32,981 bases of DNA. Origin: an uncultured Pelagibacteraceae bacterium. Its GTDB lineage: Bacteria; Pseudomonadota; Alphaproteobacteria; Pelagibacterales; Pelagibacteraceae. Location: assembly GCA_902604975.1 (NCBI GenBank), contig CACLAY010000009.1:1-32981 (forward strand), given 5' to 3'. Every line of letters begins with the position of its first letter. Within the stretch, counting starts at the first letter, position 1. Positions 23,239 to 32,981 of the stretch are shown in pieces. A model generated the notes under the pieces. The model was not told the origin of the DNA. It worked only from the letters and a program-made list of their open reading frames with translations, and searched no databases. Made by a program: the position numbers and the translations under genes.

Positions 23239-24836
23239 TAAGCACTTGCTGGTGCATTGTCTTTAAATAACTTATAATCAAGACTATCTATTAATGCTTT
23301 AAATGAAGCATCAATAATATTTGGTGATACACCTATTGTAAACCAATTCTTACCTTGAGAATCTGTACTTTCAATTGAAACTCTAGTTACGGCTTCTGTT
23401 CCTGTATTTAATATTCTTACTTTATAATCAACTAATCTTAAATCTTTAAGATAATCAGAATATTTAGAAATCTTTTTTATGTTGTTTCTAATTGCATTAT
23501 CAAGAGCATTTACTGGGCCATTACCCTCACCTTCACAAACAATTGTTTCCCCATCAACTTCTAATTCAGCTTTAGCTGATGAAACAATTTCTCCAGATGA
23601 ATTTTTCTTAACAGACACATCGTAAGCTTTAATGATTAGATACCTTGGAATTTCTCCTACTATTCTTCTAGCTAATAATTCAAACGAAGCATCTGCGCCA
23701 TCATAACTATAACCAATAAATTCTCTTCCTTTAACCTCTTCTAAGAGTTGTTTTATTTTTGGATCATTTTTTTCTATGCCAATTCCTATAGTTTCTAATC
23801 TAGACAAAATATTTGATTGCCCAGCTTGATCTGAAACAACAATATTTCTTGTATTTCCAACTTCTTTTGGATCAATGTGTTCATAAGTTTTTGGATCCTT
23901 TTGTACAGCCGAAACATGCATTCCGCCTTTATGCGAAAATGCTGCAGCGCCAACATAAGGTAAATGTTTATTTGGTTTTCTGTTTAAAATTTCATCTAAA
24001 AGTCTTGAGCATTGTGTAAGATGTTTAATATTCTCATCATTTATATTTATTTCATAATTATTAGAAAATTCGTGTTTTAAATATAAAGATGGAATTAGTG
24101 ACATTAAATTAGCATTGCCACATCTTTCTCCTAAACCATTAATAGTTCCCTGCACTTGTCTAACACCAGCTTGAATTGCAACTAATGAATTAGCAACGGC
24201 ATTTTCTGTATCATTGTGTGCATGAATACCTAAATTTTTACCTGGAATGTGTTTTGACACATCTGCAACTATTTTAGATATTTCATGAGGCAATGTTCCA
24301 CCATTAGTATCGCAAAGAACAATCCACCTCGCTCCTTGGTCAAATGCAGATTTAATACAACTTAAAGCATATTCTTTATTAGATTTATAACCATCAAAAA
24401 AATGTTCAGCATCAAACATAAATTCTTTTCCAGAATTAATAATGTGTTTTGCACTTTCACTAATATTTTTTAGATTTTGTTCTTTTGATATACCCAAAGC
24501 AACATCAACATGAAAATCCCAAGATTTTCCAAACAAACAAATTGAATTTGCTTTAGAATTTATTAATGATGAAATCATTGGATCATTTTCAGCACTATGA
24601 TCAGACTTCTTAGTCATCCCAAAAGCAGTTAATATTGAATTTTTAAAAGAATGTTTTTTATTAAAAAATTCTGTATCTGTTGGATTTGCTCCTGGCCAAC
24701 CACCTTCTATATAGTCTACTCCTAGATTATCTAATGCTACTGAGATTTTTTCTTTATCATCTAAAGAGAAATCAACTCCTTGAGTCTGTGCACCGTCACG
24801 TAAAGTAGTATCAAAAATATATATTTTATCTGTCAT
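23238..24836 (-). CDS. cimA: (R)-citramalate synthase
   Basis: 532 aa. Condenses pyruvate and acetyl-CoA to citramalate, the threonine-independent way to 2-oxobutyrate and isoleucine. Seen: TLRDGAQTQGVDFS (metal and catalytic site), VDYIEGGWPGANPTD, HAHNDTENAVANSL, NGLGERCGNANL, and a C-terminal LeuA-type regulatory domain (after about residue 390) with TRVSIES. The GWPG and GGMHVSAV elements favour the CimA subgroup over 2-isopropylmalate synthase. Overlaps cysS and trmJ by 1 bp each. Feedback control by isoleucine through the C-terminal domain is expected from the family. Confidence 0.88.
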   Translation of the reverse strand: MTDKIYIFDTTLRDGAQTQGVDFSLDDKEKISVALDNLGVDYIEGGWPGANPTDTEFFNKKHSFKNSILTAFGMTKKSDHSAENDPMISSLINSKANSICLFGKSWDFHVDVALGISKEQNLKNISESAKHIINSGKEFMFDAEHFFDGYKSNKEYALSCIKSAFDQGARWIVLCDTNGGTLPHEISKIVADVSKHIPGKNLGIHAHNDTENAVANSLVAIQAGVRQVQGTINGLGERCGNANLMSLIPSLYLKHEFSNNYEININDENIKHLTQCSRLLDEILNRKPNKHLPYVGAAAFSHKGGMHVSAVQKDPKTYEHIDPKEVGNTRNIVVSDQAGQSNILSRLETIGIGIEKNDPKIKQLLEEVKGREFIGYSYDGADASFELLARRIVGEIPRYLIIKAYDVSVKKNSSGEIVSSAKAELEVDGETIVCEGEGNGPVNALDNAIRNNIKKISKYSDYLKDLRLVDYKVRILNTGTEAVTRVSIESTDSQGKNWFTIGVSPNIIDASFKALIDSLDYKLFKDNAPASA

Positions 24837-26197
24837 TATTTAAATTTCCACGAGGTTTTACCATCTTTATCTTCTATTTGAACTCCTTTTTCCAAAAGCT
24901 CATTACGGATTTTATCTGCTAATTCGTAATTTTTGTCATCTCTAGCCTTATGTCTTTCTTTAATTTTTGATATAATTAATTCTTTGCTTAAAGTGGATTT
25001 ATTTTTTTTAAAATTATTCCATTCTTCTTTAGTTTCAGTTAACAGTCCTGCAAAATTACATGCTGATACAAATACTTTTTTATCTTCTAAATTCCCTGAT
25101 TGTGATTTTTCATATAGCTTATGAAGGTTAGCTATATACTTTGGTGTATTTAAATCATCGTATAAAGGATAAAGATCATCATCAGAGATTAGTTTGGGTT
25201 TATCTAATTTAATATAGCCGTTGTACCATTTATCAATTGTTTTCTGACTTTCTTCTAAAAGTTTATCATTCCAATCTAATGGCTGTCTATAATGTGCACT
25301 CATAAGAGCTAATCTTAAAACCTGACCATTAACATTTTTTTTAAAATCTCTTATTTTTAAAATATTACCTTGTGACTTAGACATTTTTTCATTTGATTGC
25401 GTAATAAATCCATTGTGAACCCAATAATTAGAGAAAGTCTTAGTTCCGTTGGCACAACATGATTGTGCGATTTCATTATCATGGTGTGGAAATAATAAAT
25501 CTCTACCGCCTCCATGAATATCAAATTTATCACCAAGATATTTTTTTGACATTGCTGAACATTCTAAATGCCAGCCCGGTCTACCCTTTCCCCAAGGAGA
25601 TGCCCAACATGGCTCATCTTCGTTTGAGGGTTTCCATAATACAAAATCTTCAGCATTTTTCTTGTTACTTGATACCTCTATTCTAGATCCAGATATTAAA
25701 TCATCTATTTTTTTATTAGATAATTTTCCATAATCTTTAAATTTATTAACTTCAAAATAGACATGATTCTCACTTTCATATGCAAAATCTTTTTCAATTA
25801 AAATTCTGATCATCTCTATCATCTCTTTAATGTTTTCTGTTGCTTTGGGTTGAAAACTAGGTTTTTCACAAATAAGATAATTACAATCTTCTTGAAAATT
25901 ATTGTCAATTTTAGTGGTTAGATCTTTGATTGAGATTTTTTTCTCTTTTGCGGATTGTATTATTTTATCATCAATATCTGTAATATTCCTTACATATGTA
26001 ACTTTGTCATTACCATATTTGCACTTTAGTACTTTAAAAAGTAAATCGAATACAACTAATGGTCTTGCATTACCTATATGTGGATCATCATAGACTGTTG
26101 GGCCACAAACATACATTTTGATATTATTTACATCAATTGGTTGGAATTTTTCTTTTTTTCCACCATAGCTATTTGTTAAAAAAATATCTTTATTCAT
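24836..26197 (-). CDS. cysS: Cysteinyl-tRNA synthetase
   Basis: 453 aa, normal length. Class I synthetase that charges tRNA-Cys. Seen: [16 protein letters not shown] (zinc Cys plus the HIGN form of the HIGH motif), WHLECSAMS and [11 protein letters not shown] (further zinc ligands), and KMSKSQGN. The C-terminal helical and small domains are present. Overlaps cimA by 1 bp; it lies 45 nt after nadE on the same strand. Confidence 0.97.
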   Translation of the reverse strand: MNKDIFLTNSYGGKKEKFQPIDVNNIKMYVCGPTVYDDPHIGNARPLVVFDLLFKVLKCKYGNDKVTYVRNITDIDDKIIQSAKEKKISIKDLTTKIDNNFQEDCNYLICEKPSFQPKATENIKEMIEMIRILIEKDFAYESENHVYFEVNKFKDYGKLSNKKIDDLISGSRIEVSSNKKNAEDFVLWKPSNEDEPCWASPWGKGRPGWHLECSAMSKKYLGDKFDIHGGGRDLLFPHHDNEIAQSCCANGTKTFSNYWVHNGFITQSNEKMSKSQGNILKIRDFKKNVNGQVLRLALMSAHYRQPLDWNDKLLEESQKTIDKWYNGYIKLDKPKLISDDDLYPLYDDLNTPKYIANLHKLYEKSQSGNLEDKKVFVSACNFAGLLTETKEEWNNFKKNKSTLSKELIISKIKERHKARDDKNYELADKIRNELLEKGVQIEDKDGKTSWKFK

Positions 26198-26242
26198 TTT
26201 TCTAGGAATATACTTAAATTATAGATTTGTGAATCTATTTGA

Positions 26243-26980
26243 TTAGTTAGGAATCTTGCAAACTGGAATAGGAACCATTTTATGCAAGTTTGCGTTTCTT
26301 ATTTGGATATATTTTTCTCTATTTTTTGAATTTTCATTTTCCATTGCTTCTTCAAGTTCTTTATAACTTAAACCCAATTGGCCTTCATCAGTTCTACCGT
26401 CATCCCACAAACCATCAGTTGGGGGAGCATCTATAATCTCTTGTAAAATTTTTAACTCTTTACCTAACTGCCAAACTTCTGTTTTATTACAATCAGCTAT
26501 TGGTGATATATCAACTCCACCATCACCGTACTTTGTGTAAAAACCTACACCAAAGTCTTCAACTTTATTTCCAGTACCAACCACTATTCCATTGTTTGCT
26601 GCAGCAACCTGATAAAGAGTAGTCATTCTTAATCTCGCTCTAGAGTTTGCCATTCCATGCAAACTATTAAAATCTTTTAATGTATTTTCGAATGTAGAAA
26701 AAAGGCTATCAAGTTCTACTGTAATACCCTCAACATTTTTAAAATTTTGTTTTAACCACTCTTGATGCTTTAAACTTAAATCATGTTGTGCACTTTTTTG
26801 TTTTATAGGCATAGATAAAACAATAGTTTTAAGTCCTGTCATCGCACTTAACGTGCTTGAAACAGAAGAATCTATTCCACCTGATATTCCAATTACTAAA
26901 GACTCGGCTTTTTTTGGCATTGAATTAACGTAATTCAATATCCAGTCTTTGATGAATGTTACTTTTTGGTTTGGGTACAT
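26243..26980 (-). CDS. nadE: NAD synthetase (ammonia-dependent, short form)
   Basis: 245 aa. Amidates nicotinate adenine dinucleotide to NAD+ with ATP. Seen: the PP-loop VIGISGGIDSSVSS (residues 27-40), VVGTGNKVEDFGVGFYTKYGDGG and SPIADCNKTEVW, all standard. No N-terminal glutaminase (nitrilase) domain, so it uses free ammonia. The same window holds nadK, the next step to NADP. It sits 37 nt after the DAHP synthase gene on the same strand. Confidence 0.95.
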   Translation of the reverse strand: MYPNQKVTFIKDWILNYVNSMPKKAESLVIGISGGIDSSVSSTLSAMTGLKTIVLSMPIKQKSAQHDLSLKHQEWLKQNFKNVEGITVELDSLFSTFENTLKDFNSLHGMANSRARLRMTTLYQVAAANNGIVVGTGNKVEDFGVGFYTKYGDGGVDISPIADCNKTEVWQLGKELKILQEIIDAPPTDGLWDDGRTDEGQLGLSYKELEEAMENENSKNREKYIQIRNANLHKMVPIPVCKIPN

Positions 26981-27017
26981 AGTTAAAATATAATAATTAA
27001 TTTAAAAAATTAAATGA

Positions 27018-28397
27018 TTAAGATGCCGCTCTAATACCGTTTTTAGCATACAAGGTATTCTTTTTAATCTCGTCTGATATTAAAAAAGCCAACTCAAGGG
27101 CTTGATTAGCATTAAGTCTTGGGTCACATTGAGTATGATATCTACTTGATAAATCAGTGTCTGATATTTTTTGGGCTCCACCAGTACATTCTGTCACATT
27201 TTGGCCAGTCATCTCAATATGAAGACCTCCAGCATAAGAACCTTCGCTTTGATGCACACCAAATACATTTTTAACCTCATTTAAAACATTATTAAAAGGT
27301 CTTGTTTTAAATCCAGTTGTTGATTTAATCGTATTTCCATGCATTGGATCACATGACCAGATCACATTTAAACCTTCTTTTTTAATTCCTCTAATTAGTT
27401 TTGGTAAATATTTTTCTACCTTATCATGACCGAATCTAGAAATTAAAGTAATTTTCCCTTTTTCATTTTTAGGATTAATTAATTCACAAATTTTAGCTAT
27501 TTCCTCAGGTTTAGAGGTTGGTCCACATTTAATTCCAATTGGATTTTCAATTCCTTTACAAAATTCAACATGTCCTCCATCAATTTGTCTTGTTCTATCA
27601 CCAATCCAAACGAAATGTGCTGAGGTATCATGATATTCGCCAGTTGTAGAGTCTACTCTAGTCATAGCCTCTTCAAATGGTAAATGTAGCGCTTCATGAG
27701 AAGTCCAGAAATTAACAGTGTATAGTCTTCTATTAAAGTCAGATGTAATTCCACACGCCTCCATAAAAGCTAAAGCATCAGCAATTTTATCCTCTAATTC
27801 TTTGAACTTTTTGGCTTGCGCAGCAGATTTAATATATCCTAAATTCCACATGTGAACGTTTTTTAAGTCGGCAAAACCCCCATTAGAAAATGCTCTCAGT
27901 AAATTTAAAGTTGAAGCAGATTGTGAGTAAGCTCTAAATAATCTTTTTGGATCATAAGCTCTTCCTTTTTCAGTAAATTCTATAGAATTAATATTATCTC
28001 CCAGATAACTTGGAAGTTCTATATCTCCTATCTTTTCTGTTGGTGCACTTCTTGGCTTAGAAAATTGTCCAGCAATTCTTCCAAGTTTAACAACAGGTAA
28101 AGACGCCGAATATGTGAGTACCAGAGACATCTGTAACATTAATTTAAAATAGTCTCTTATATTATCTGGATGAAACTCTGCAAAGCTCTCGGCACAATCT
28201 CCACCTTGTAACAAAAATGCTTTACCATCTACAACGCTAGCTAACTGATCTTTAAGATGTCTTGTCTCACCTGCAAAGACTAAGGGAGGAAAGTTTTTTA
28301 ATTTACTCAAAACTATGTTTAATTCATCCTGATCTTTGTATTCAGGAATGTGTTTAACAGGGAAGTTTCTCCAACTATTTACTTTCCATTTTTTCAT
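27018..28397 (-). CDS. 3-deoxy-D-arabino-heptulosonate-7-phosphate synthase, class II
   Basis: First step of the shikimate pathway: PEP plus erythrose 4-phosphate to DAHP. 459 aa from the ATG at 28397; a TTG two codons upstream is not needed. Seen: WRNFPVKHIPEY at the start, LLQGGDCAESF, GRIAGQFSKPRS, YHTQCDPRLNANQALELAF, the plant/actinobacterial class II (AroH/AroA-II) markers, including the metal Cys in GGDCAES. It belongs to the run glmU-glmS-this gene-nadE-cysS-cimA-trmJ. Confidence 0.95.
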   Translation of the reverse strand: MKKWKVNSWRNFPVKHIPEYKDQDELNIVLSKLKNFPPLVFAGETRHLKDQLASVVDGKAFLLQGGDCAESFAEFHPDNIRDYFKLMLQMSLVLTYSASLPVVKLGRIAGQFSKPRSAPTEKIGDIELPSYLGDNINSIEFTEKGRAYDPKRLFRAYSQSASTLNLLRAFSNGGFADLKNVHMWNLGYIKSAAQAKKFKELEDKIADALAFMEACGITSDFNRRLYTVNFWTSHEALHLPFEEAMTRVDSTTGEYHDTSAHFVWIGDRTRQIDGGHVEFCKGIENPIGIKCGPTSKPEEIAKICELINPKNEKGKITLISRFGHDKVEKYLPKLIRGIKKEGLNVIWSCDPMHGNTIKSTTGFKTRPFNNVLNEVKNVFGVHQSEGSYAGGLHIEMTGQNVTECTGGAQKISDTDLSSRYHTQCDPRLNANQALELAFLISDEIKKNTLYAKNGIRAAS

Positions 28398-28432
28398 ATT
28401 CAACCTACAAGTGTTCTAGCAGAGTTTATATA

Positions 28433-30253
28433 TTATTCAACAGTGACAGATTTTGCTAAATTTCTAGGTTTATCTATATCATATCCTTTTTCCAAAGCTG
28501 AATAAAAGGCTAGTTTTTGAAGAGGGATAGTCATTAAAAAAGGTATTAATTCATCATCAAGCTGATCCACTTCAATCTTTTCCCAAATATTTTCTGAGAT
28601 TACTTCATCTTTATTATTGTTAGTTATTAATAAAACTTTAGCACCTCTAGCAATTACCTCTTGCATATTTGAAATTGTTTTTTTGTAATGTTCATCTCTT
28701 GGAGCTAAAACCACAACAGGCATTCCTTCTTCAATAAGAGCTAGTGGGCCATGCTTCATTTCACCAGCTGGGTAACCTTCAGCATGAACATATGCTAATT
28801 CTTTAAGTTTTAATGCTCCCTCTAAAGCAATAGGAAAAGAATAACCTCTTCCTAAAAACATTGAACCTTTTGCATCAGCAAAAGTTTTGCCAACATTTAA
28901 AATTTTTTGATCTAGTTTTAACGTTTTTTTTGCAGCATCAGATAATGTTAGTAAATTATCTATCTTTGATTGATATTCTTTTCGGGAAATACATTTTTGA
29001 TCAAAAGAAATTTTAGTCGATAAAATATACAACACTAACATCTGACCAATAAATGCCTTAGTTGAAGCAACGCCAACTTCTTGTCCGCAATAGATTGGTA
29101 ACACTAAATCAGAATCTCTTGCAATTGAGCTTTCTATAACATTCACAACTGCACAAGTTTTCATTTTGTTTCTTTTACATAAATCTAAAGCTGCGTGAGT
29201 ATCAGCTGTTTCTCCAGACTGTGAAACAACAATATAAAGGCAGTTTTTTTTAAATTTAACTTTTCGATATCTAAATTCAGAGGCTATATCAACACTAACA
29301 TCTAAATTGGTATTTTGTTCCATCCAGTATTTCGCCATCAAACATGAGTGGAAAGCTGTTCCACAACCTATTAACATTACCGAGTCAATTGAACTTATTT
29401 TCCATGGGAAATTATAAATATTGATTTGCTTGTTATGCTTATCAATGTACTCATTTATACAAGCAGTAATTGTTGATGGTTGTTCGTCAATTTCTTTCTC
29501 CATAAAATATTTGTAATCACCTTTATCATAGTCAATTTCATCTTTTGATAAATTCATCACTTTTTTATTTATTTTAGTACCCTCCGTATCAAAAAATTCA
29601 ATTTGATCTTTTTTAACAATACAAAATTCTCCATCATCTAAATAAGAAATTTTATTAGTCATAGATTTAAGCGCATATGAGTCTGAACCAATATAATTTT
29701 CATTTGGACCATAACCTACGGCTAATGGAGATCCTCTTTTCGCACCTACCATGAGATTACTTTGAGCTTTAAATATTATTCCAAGCGCAAAACTACCATG
29801 AAGTTTTTTGAGAACTTTTATTATTGTATCTTTTATTGAATTCTTTTTTAAATATTCAGTAACTAAATGAGCTATTACTTCAGTGTCTGTTTGTGATTTA
29901 AATTCATAACCTTTTTTTTCTAAAAATTTTTTTAATATCGTTGAATTTTCAATAATTCCATTATGTACTACCGATACATGTTCAGATGAATGTGGATGAG
30001 CATTAATTTTACTTGGTTTGCCATGCGTTGCCCACCTCACATGTCCAATACCAATGTCACCTTTTAAATTAAATTTAGTAATATCTTTTTCTAATACTTC
30101 AACCCTGCCCTCGCATTTGACTTCATTAATATTTCCATCAACTAATGTAGCTATCCCGGCAGAATCGTAGCCACGATATTCAAGTTTCTTTAATGAGTTT
30201 AATATTCTTCCAGTAACCTCTTTAGAACTAATTATTCCAACTATTCCACACAT
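28433..30253 (-). CDS. glmS: Glucosamine-fructose-6-phosphate aminotransferase (isomerizing)
   Basis: 606 aa. Makes glucosamine 6-phosphate from fructose 6-phosphate and glutamine. Seen: the N-terminal Ntn glutaminase with Cys2 exposed after Met removal (MCGIVGI), KLEYRGYDSAG and GIGHVRWATHG; then two SIS domains with MLIGCGTAFHSC and VVSQSGETADT, and the C-terminal KSVTVE end. The ATG follows the glmU stop directly (TAAATG), so the two are translationally coupled. No glmS ribozyme-like leader is possible because there is no leader between them. Confidence 0.97.
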   Translation of the reverse strand: MCGIVGIISSKEVTGRILNSLKKLEYRGYDSAGIATLVDGNINEVKCEGRVEVLEKDITKFNLKGDIGIGHVRWATHGKPSKINAHPHSSEHVSVVHNGIIENSTILKKFLEKKGYEFKSQTDTEVIAHLVTEYLKKNSIKDTIIKVLKKLHGSFALGIIFKAQSNLMVGAKRGSPLAVGYGPNENYIGSDSYALKSMTNKISYLDDGEFCIVKKDQIEFFDTEGTKINKKVMNLSKDEIDYDKGDYKYFMEKEIDEQPSTITACINEYIDKHNKQINIYNFPWKISSIDSVMLIGCGTAFHSCLMAKYWMEQNTNLDVSVDIASEFRYRKVKFKKNCLYIVVSQSGETADTHAALDLCKRNKMKTCAVVNVIESSIARDSDLVLPIYCGQEVGVASTKAFIGQMLVLYILSTKISFDQKCISRKEYQSKIDNLLTLSDAAKKTLKLDQKILNVGKTFADAKGSMFLGRGYSFPIALEGALKLKELAYVHAEGYPAGEMKHGPLALIEEGMPVVVLAPRDEHYKKTISNMQEVIARGAKVLLITNNNKDEVISENIWEKIEVDQLDDELIPFLMTIPLQKLAFYSALEKGYDIDKPRNLAKSVTVE

Positions 30254-30874
30254 TTATTTTTTTCTTTTATAATTTTTAATTTCAATCTGCTCAGCTCTGG
30301 TTAAGGCTAGTGCTTTTTTAGAAACTTTTTTAGTTATAACTGACCCAGCACCAATTACACTTTTTTTTTCCAGCTTGATAGGAGCAACTAAAGATGAATT
30401 AGACCCAATAAAAGCATCATCGTTGATTATTGTCTTACTTTTTTTAATTCCGTCATAATTACATGTTATTGTTCCTGCTCCAATATTTACTCTTTTTCCT
30501 ATTTTAGAGTCTCCAATATATGATAAATGATTTAATTTTGAATTGTTTCCTATTACACTTTTTTTTACTTCAACAAAATTTCCAATCTTTGTTCCCGATT
30601 TAAGAATTGTTCCTGGTCTTAACCTTGCATAGGGTCCAATACTAATGTTGTTTTCAATTTTTACACCCTCTAAATGAGAGAAAGATAATATTTTTACATT
30701 ATTTCCTATTGATACCTTGTCAGCAATAACAACGTATGGCTCTATAGTTACATTTTTGCCTATTTTTGTATTTTTAGAAAAAAAAACAGTTTCGGGTGCA
30801 ATCATTTTTACACCTTTTTTTAAAAATTTGTTTCTAAGCTTAGATTGAATATTTTTTAAATAAATTTGTTTCAT
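30254..30874 (-). CDS. GlmU-type acetyltransferase domain protein (no uridyltransferase domain)
   Basis: 206 aa, against about 450 for bifunctional GlmU. After ~20 helical residues it begins at GVKMIAPETVFF, exactly where the GlmU left-handed beta-helix domain starts. Seen: SFSHLEG, IGPYARLRPG, GNFVEVKKS, LNHLSYIGD, NIGAGTITCNYDG, FIGSNSSLVAPI and the ALTRAEQ end. All the acetyltransferase landmarks are there, including the basic, Asn and Tyr positions around the active site. It should acetylate glucosamine 1-phosphate. The frame upstream meets a stop nine codons before the ATG, and gph lies divergently beyond, so this is not a frameshifted full GlmU here. The UTP-dependent step must be elsewhere. 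Coupled to glmS. Confidence 0.85.
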   Translation of the reverse strand: MKQIYLKNIQSKLRNKFLKKGVKMIAPETVFFSKNTKIGKNVTIEPYVVIADKVSIGNNVKILSFSHLEGVKIENNISIGPYARLRPGTILKSGTKIGNFVEVKKSVIGNNSKLNHLSYIGDSKIGKRVNIGAGTITCNYDGIKKSKTIINDDAFIGSNSSLVAPIKLEKKSVIGAGSVITKKVSKKALALTRAEQIEIKNYKRKK

Positions 30875-30941
30875 TGATATTTTTATATATTTGAGTATTA
30901 GTTAAATTAATTCACAATTTATTTCTTAATAATACTTTTAA

Positions 30942-31622
30942 ATGACTCAAAAATTTACTGTTGTATTTGATCTAGATGGAACCCTAGTTGATACTGCCCC
31001 AGATTTAATGCTTGCACATAATCACGTAATGAAGAAGTTTGGTTATCCAAGTAAATCATTAGATGAATTAAAGAGTGCTGTTGGCCATGGTGCAGGTGCC
31101 ATGATTGGAAGATCAATTTGGAGCCAAGCTAAAAAAGAATTAAGTTCTATTAATGAAAAAATTAAAAATGAAATGACAGATGAATTTATTTCGTATTATA
31201 GCAAAAATATTTTAAATGAGAGTACTTTGGTTAGTGGTGTAAAAGATTTTTTAAAGTGGTGTAAAAAAAAAAATATATCTATGGCTGTATGTACAAATAA
31301 AACTGAACATCTGGCCGTTGATCTTTTAAAAAAAATTGAAATTTATGATTATTTTGAATATGTGGCAGGCTATAATACATTTGAGTATTGTAAGCCTGAT
31401 CCAAGACATATAACGACAATTATAGAAATTCTTGACGGTGATATAAATAGATCAATTATGATTGGGGACAGTGAGTCAGATGCTAATGCTGCTAAAGCAG
31501 CTGAAATTCCAATGATTCTGTTAGAGGATGGATATACAGAAAAAAAAATTGATGAAATTTATCATAATCACTTAATAAAAGACTTTGTAGATATTGATAA
31601 AATTATCTCTAAATATCTTTAA
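30942..31622 (+). CDS. gph: HAD-family phosphatase, phosphoglycolate phosphatase type
   Basis: 226 aa. Seen: FDLDGTLVDTAPDL, with nucleophile D10 and D12; a helical cap region; CTNKTE (motif II Thr); CKPDP (motif III Lys) and IGDSESDANAAKAA (motif IV acids). Family members dephosphorylate 2-phosphoglycolate, which arises from oxidative DNA damage repair or oxygenase reactions. Substrate range in the family is wide. Divergent from glmU across 67 bp of A/T-rich sequence that must hold both promoters. Confidence 0.85.
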   Translation: MTQKFTVVFDLDGTLVDTAPDLMLAHNHVMKKFGYPSKSLDELKSAVGHGAGAMIGRSIWSQAKKELSSINEKIKNEMTDEFISYYSKNILNESTLVSGVKDFLKWCKKKNISMAVCTNKTEHLAVDLLKKIEIYDYFEYVAGYNTFEYCKPDPRHITTIIEILDGDINRSIMIGDSESDANAAKAAEIPMILLEDGYTEKKIDEIYHNHLIKDFVDIDKIISKYL

Positions 31623-31664
31623 TATTGATTAATTTATTTTAACTATTAAAACAAAATTATAAGT

Positions 31665-31670
31665 AAGGAG
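31665..31670 (+). promoter_or_regulatory. Ribosome binding site deciding a TTG start
   Basis: AAGGAG. It is 8 nt before the TTG at 31679 and 5 nt before the TTG at 31676. The first ATG in that frame lies well inside the conserved region, so a TTG start is favoured. Confidence 0.65.
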
Positions 31671-31678
31671 TTATTTTG

Positions 31679-32981
31679 TTGTTAAACACGGTTAGAGTAT
31701 ATCCATCAAAAATCAATCTTCCAAAGAAGAAACAGCTCGCATGGAAAATTGCAGAAATTGCCTCTGATAAGGCAAAATTAAATAATGATGCAATTGAAAT
31801 GTCAATTAATAGAATTATCGATAATGCATCTGTTGCTATCGCCTCATTAAACAGAAAACCAGTGATATCGGCTAGAGAAATGGCCAAAGGCCATTTAAGA
31901 AAATCAGGCTCAACCATATTTGGTATTAATTCTGGAATGAAATTTGATGCTGAATGGGCAGCGTGGGCAAATGGGACTGCTGTTAGAGAATTAGATTTTC
32001 ACGATACTTTTTTGGCAGCTGATTATAGCCATCCGGGTGATAATATTCCTCCTATATTAGCTGTTGGTGAAAAGCTAAAAAAAAGTGGAGCAGACTTTCT
32101 AAGAGGAATTATTACAGCTTATGAAGTTCAAGTTAATTTAGTTAAAGGAATCTGTCTTCACAAACATAAAATTGACCATATTGCTCATTTAGGACCAAGT
32201 GTGGCTGCAGGCATAGGTTCAATGTTAAAATTAAATACAGAAACTATATATCAAGCTGTTCAACAGGCCCTTCATGTAACTATTTCTACTAGACAATCTA
32301 GAAAAGGTGAAATTTCAAGCTGGAAAGCTTATGCACCGGCACATGCAGGTAAATTAGCAATTGAAGCAGTTGATAGAGCTATGAGAGGTGAAGGAGCTCC
32401 TAGTCCTATTTATGAGGGAGAAGACAGTGTAATTGCAAGAATATTAGATGGAAAAAGTGCAAGATATAATGTGCCATTACCAAAAAAAAATGAGCCAAAA
32501 AAAGCTATCCTAGAAACGTACACAAAAGAATATTCAGCAGAATATCAAGCCCAGGCATTAATAGATATAGGTAAAAAATTAAATAAAAGAATTTCAGATT
32601 TAAAAAATATAAAAAAAATAGATATCTATACCAGCCACCATACACATTACGTCATAGGAACTGGTGCAAATGATCCGCAAAAGATGGACCCTAATGCATC
32701 TAGAGAAACTTTAGACCATTCGATAATGTATATATTTGCAGTCGCCTTAGAAGATGCGGACTGGCATCATGTAAGATCATATACAAAATCAAGAGCCAAT
32801 AGAAAAAGTACTATAAAAATATGGAAATCTATAACAACACATGAAGATAAAAAATGGACTAAAAAATATCATCATCCAGATCCAAAAAAGAAATCATTTG
32901 GAGCAAAAGTTGTCGTTACTTTAAATAATGGAAAAAAAATATCTGAAGAATTAGAGAGAGCTGATGCACATCCATACGGAG
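31679..32981 (+). CDS. prpD: MmgE/PrpD-family 2-methylcitrate dehydratase (3' end outside window)
   Basis: About 434 codons are in view with no stop, against about 480 for PrpD. Start: TTG at 31679 with AAGGAG 8 nt upstream. Seen: [24 protein letters not shown] spread around 31975-32045 (the conserved D-x-H/N-D-T and H-P-x-D-N region), [15 protein letters not shown], and [15 protein letters not shown]. These match PrpD, which dehydrates 2-methylcitrate in propionate breakdown. MmgE/PrpD relatives with other substrates exist, and prpB/prpC are not in the window, so the pathway assignment is inference. It lies 56 nt after gph on the same strand. Confidence 0.85.
   Translation, partial: MLNTVRVYPSKINLPKKKQLAWKIAEIASDKAKLNNDAIEMSINRIIDNASVAIASLNRKPVISAREMAKGHLRKSGSTIFGINSGMKFDAEWAAWANGTAVRELDFHDTFLAADYSHPGDNIPPILAVGEKLKKSGADFLRGIITAYEVQVNLVKGICLHKHKIDHIAHLGPSVAAGIGSMLKLNTETIYQAVQQALHVTISTRQSRKGEISSWKAYAPAHAGKLAIEAVDRAMRGEGAPSPIYEGEDSVIARILDGKSARYNVPLPKKNEPKKAILETYTKEYSAEYQAQALIDIGKKLNKRISDLKNIKKIDIYTSHHTHYVIGTGANDPQKMDPNASRETLDHSIMYIFAVALEDADWHHVRSYTKSRANRKSTIKIWKSITTHEDKKWTKKYHHPDPKKKSFGAKVVVTLNNGKKISEELERADAHPYG

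Noticed and set aside
28404..28432. glmS-type ribozyme or riboswitch around glmS
   Set aside because: glmS follows glmU with no spacer, so no leader element can exist there, and the 29-nt gap after glmS is too short.
30254..30874. GlmU truncated by a frameshift or a pseudogene
   Set aside because: The upstream frame has a stop within nine codons, only 67 bp separate it from divergent gph, and the remaining domain is complete. It looks like a stand-alone domain and not decay.
31657..31917. 86-codon minus-strand frame near the right end
   Set aside because: It is antisense to the N-terminal part of the PrpD-family gene, which has clear conserved motifs on the plus strand and a good ribosome site.
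1..32981. CRISPR array, insertion sequence or prophage
   Set aside because: No regularly spaced repeats, transposase, integrase or phage structural genes were seen on either strand.

Overview
The window is a strongly A+T-rich, very tightly packed stretch of bacterial chromosome. Its gene content and sequence style point to an alphaproteobacterium of the SAR11 type (Candidatus Pelagibacter or a close relative): Lys/Asn/Ile-rich proteins, start/stop overlaps of 1-8 nt, almost no spacers, PurS-PurQ-PurL, CimA, a class II DAHP synthase and solute-binding-protein transporters. The lineage is inferred from style and content. No rRNA or other phylogenetic marker beyond ribosomal protein S4 lies here.

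Layout. (1) 1-1904: the end of a surface-polysaccharide type region, with a 5'-truncated LIC12162-family transferase and a class I methyltransferase. (2) 1913-2773: NAD kinase directly behind a tRNA-Leu(UAA). (3) 2892-8857: the most interesting accessory block. It holds a tripartite tricarboxylate (TTT) transporter (solute-binding TctC, then a hairpin, then a fused TctA-TctB permease), two different members of the phosphosulfolactate synthase (ComA) family, one on each side of the transporter, and a beta-hydroxyacid dehydrogenase. I infer an organosulfonate or related C3-acid uptake and conversion module. (4) 8887-10106: a small-protein operon (57-aa lipoprotein, DUF4396-like membrane protein, 61-aa unknown, DUF4149-like membrane protein) reading into the dehydrogenase. 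(5) 10107-10534: the only long gene-poor gap, holding two micro-ORFs and two small hairpins. (6) 10535-12438: AzlC/AzlD amino-acid exporter with a PhyH-type Fe(II)/2-oxoglutarate dioxygenase. (7) 12497-14607: family 9 glycosyltransferase, a gamma-glutamylcyclotransferase-fold protein and a short CinA.

(8) 14630-21838, plus strand: sfsA, map, purB, purC, purS, purQ, purL, bolA, grxD, eight genes in one nearly gapless run that covers much of IMP/AMP synthesis plus a BolA-monothiol glutaredoxin pair. (9) 21864-30874, minus strand: glmU (acetyltransferase half only), glmS, class II DAHP synthase, nadE, cysS, cimA, trmJ and rpsD, with a clear promoter just before rpsD. (10) 30942-31622, plus: a phosphoglycolate-phosphatase type HAD enzyme. 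(11) 31679 to the end, plus: a PrpD/MmgE-family 2-methylcitrate dehydratase cut by the window end.

No insertion sequence, prophage gene, CRISPR array or rRNA was seen. Both window edges cut a gene.
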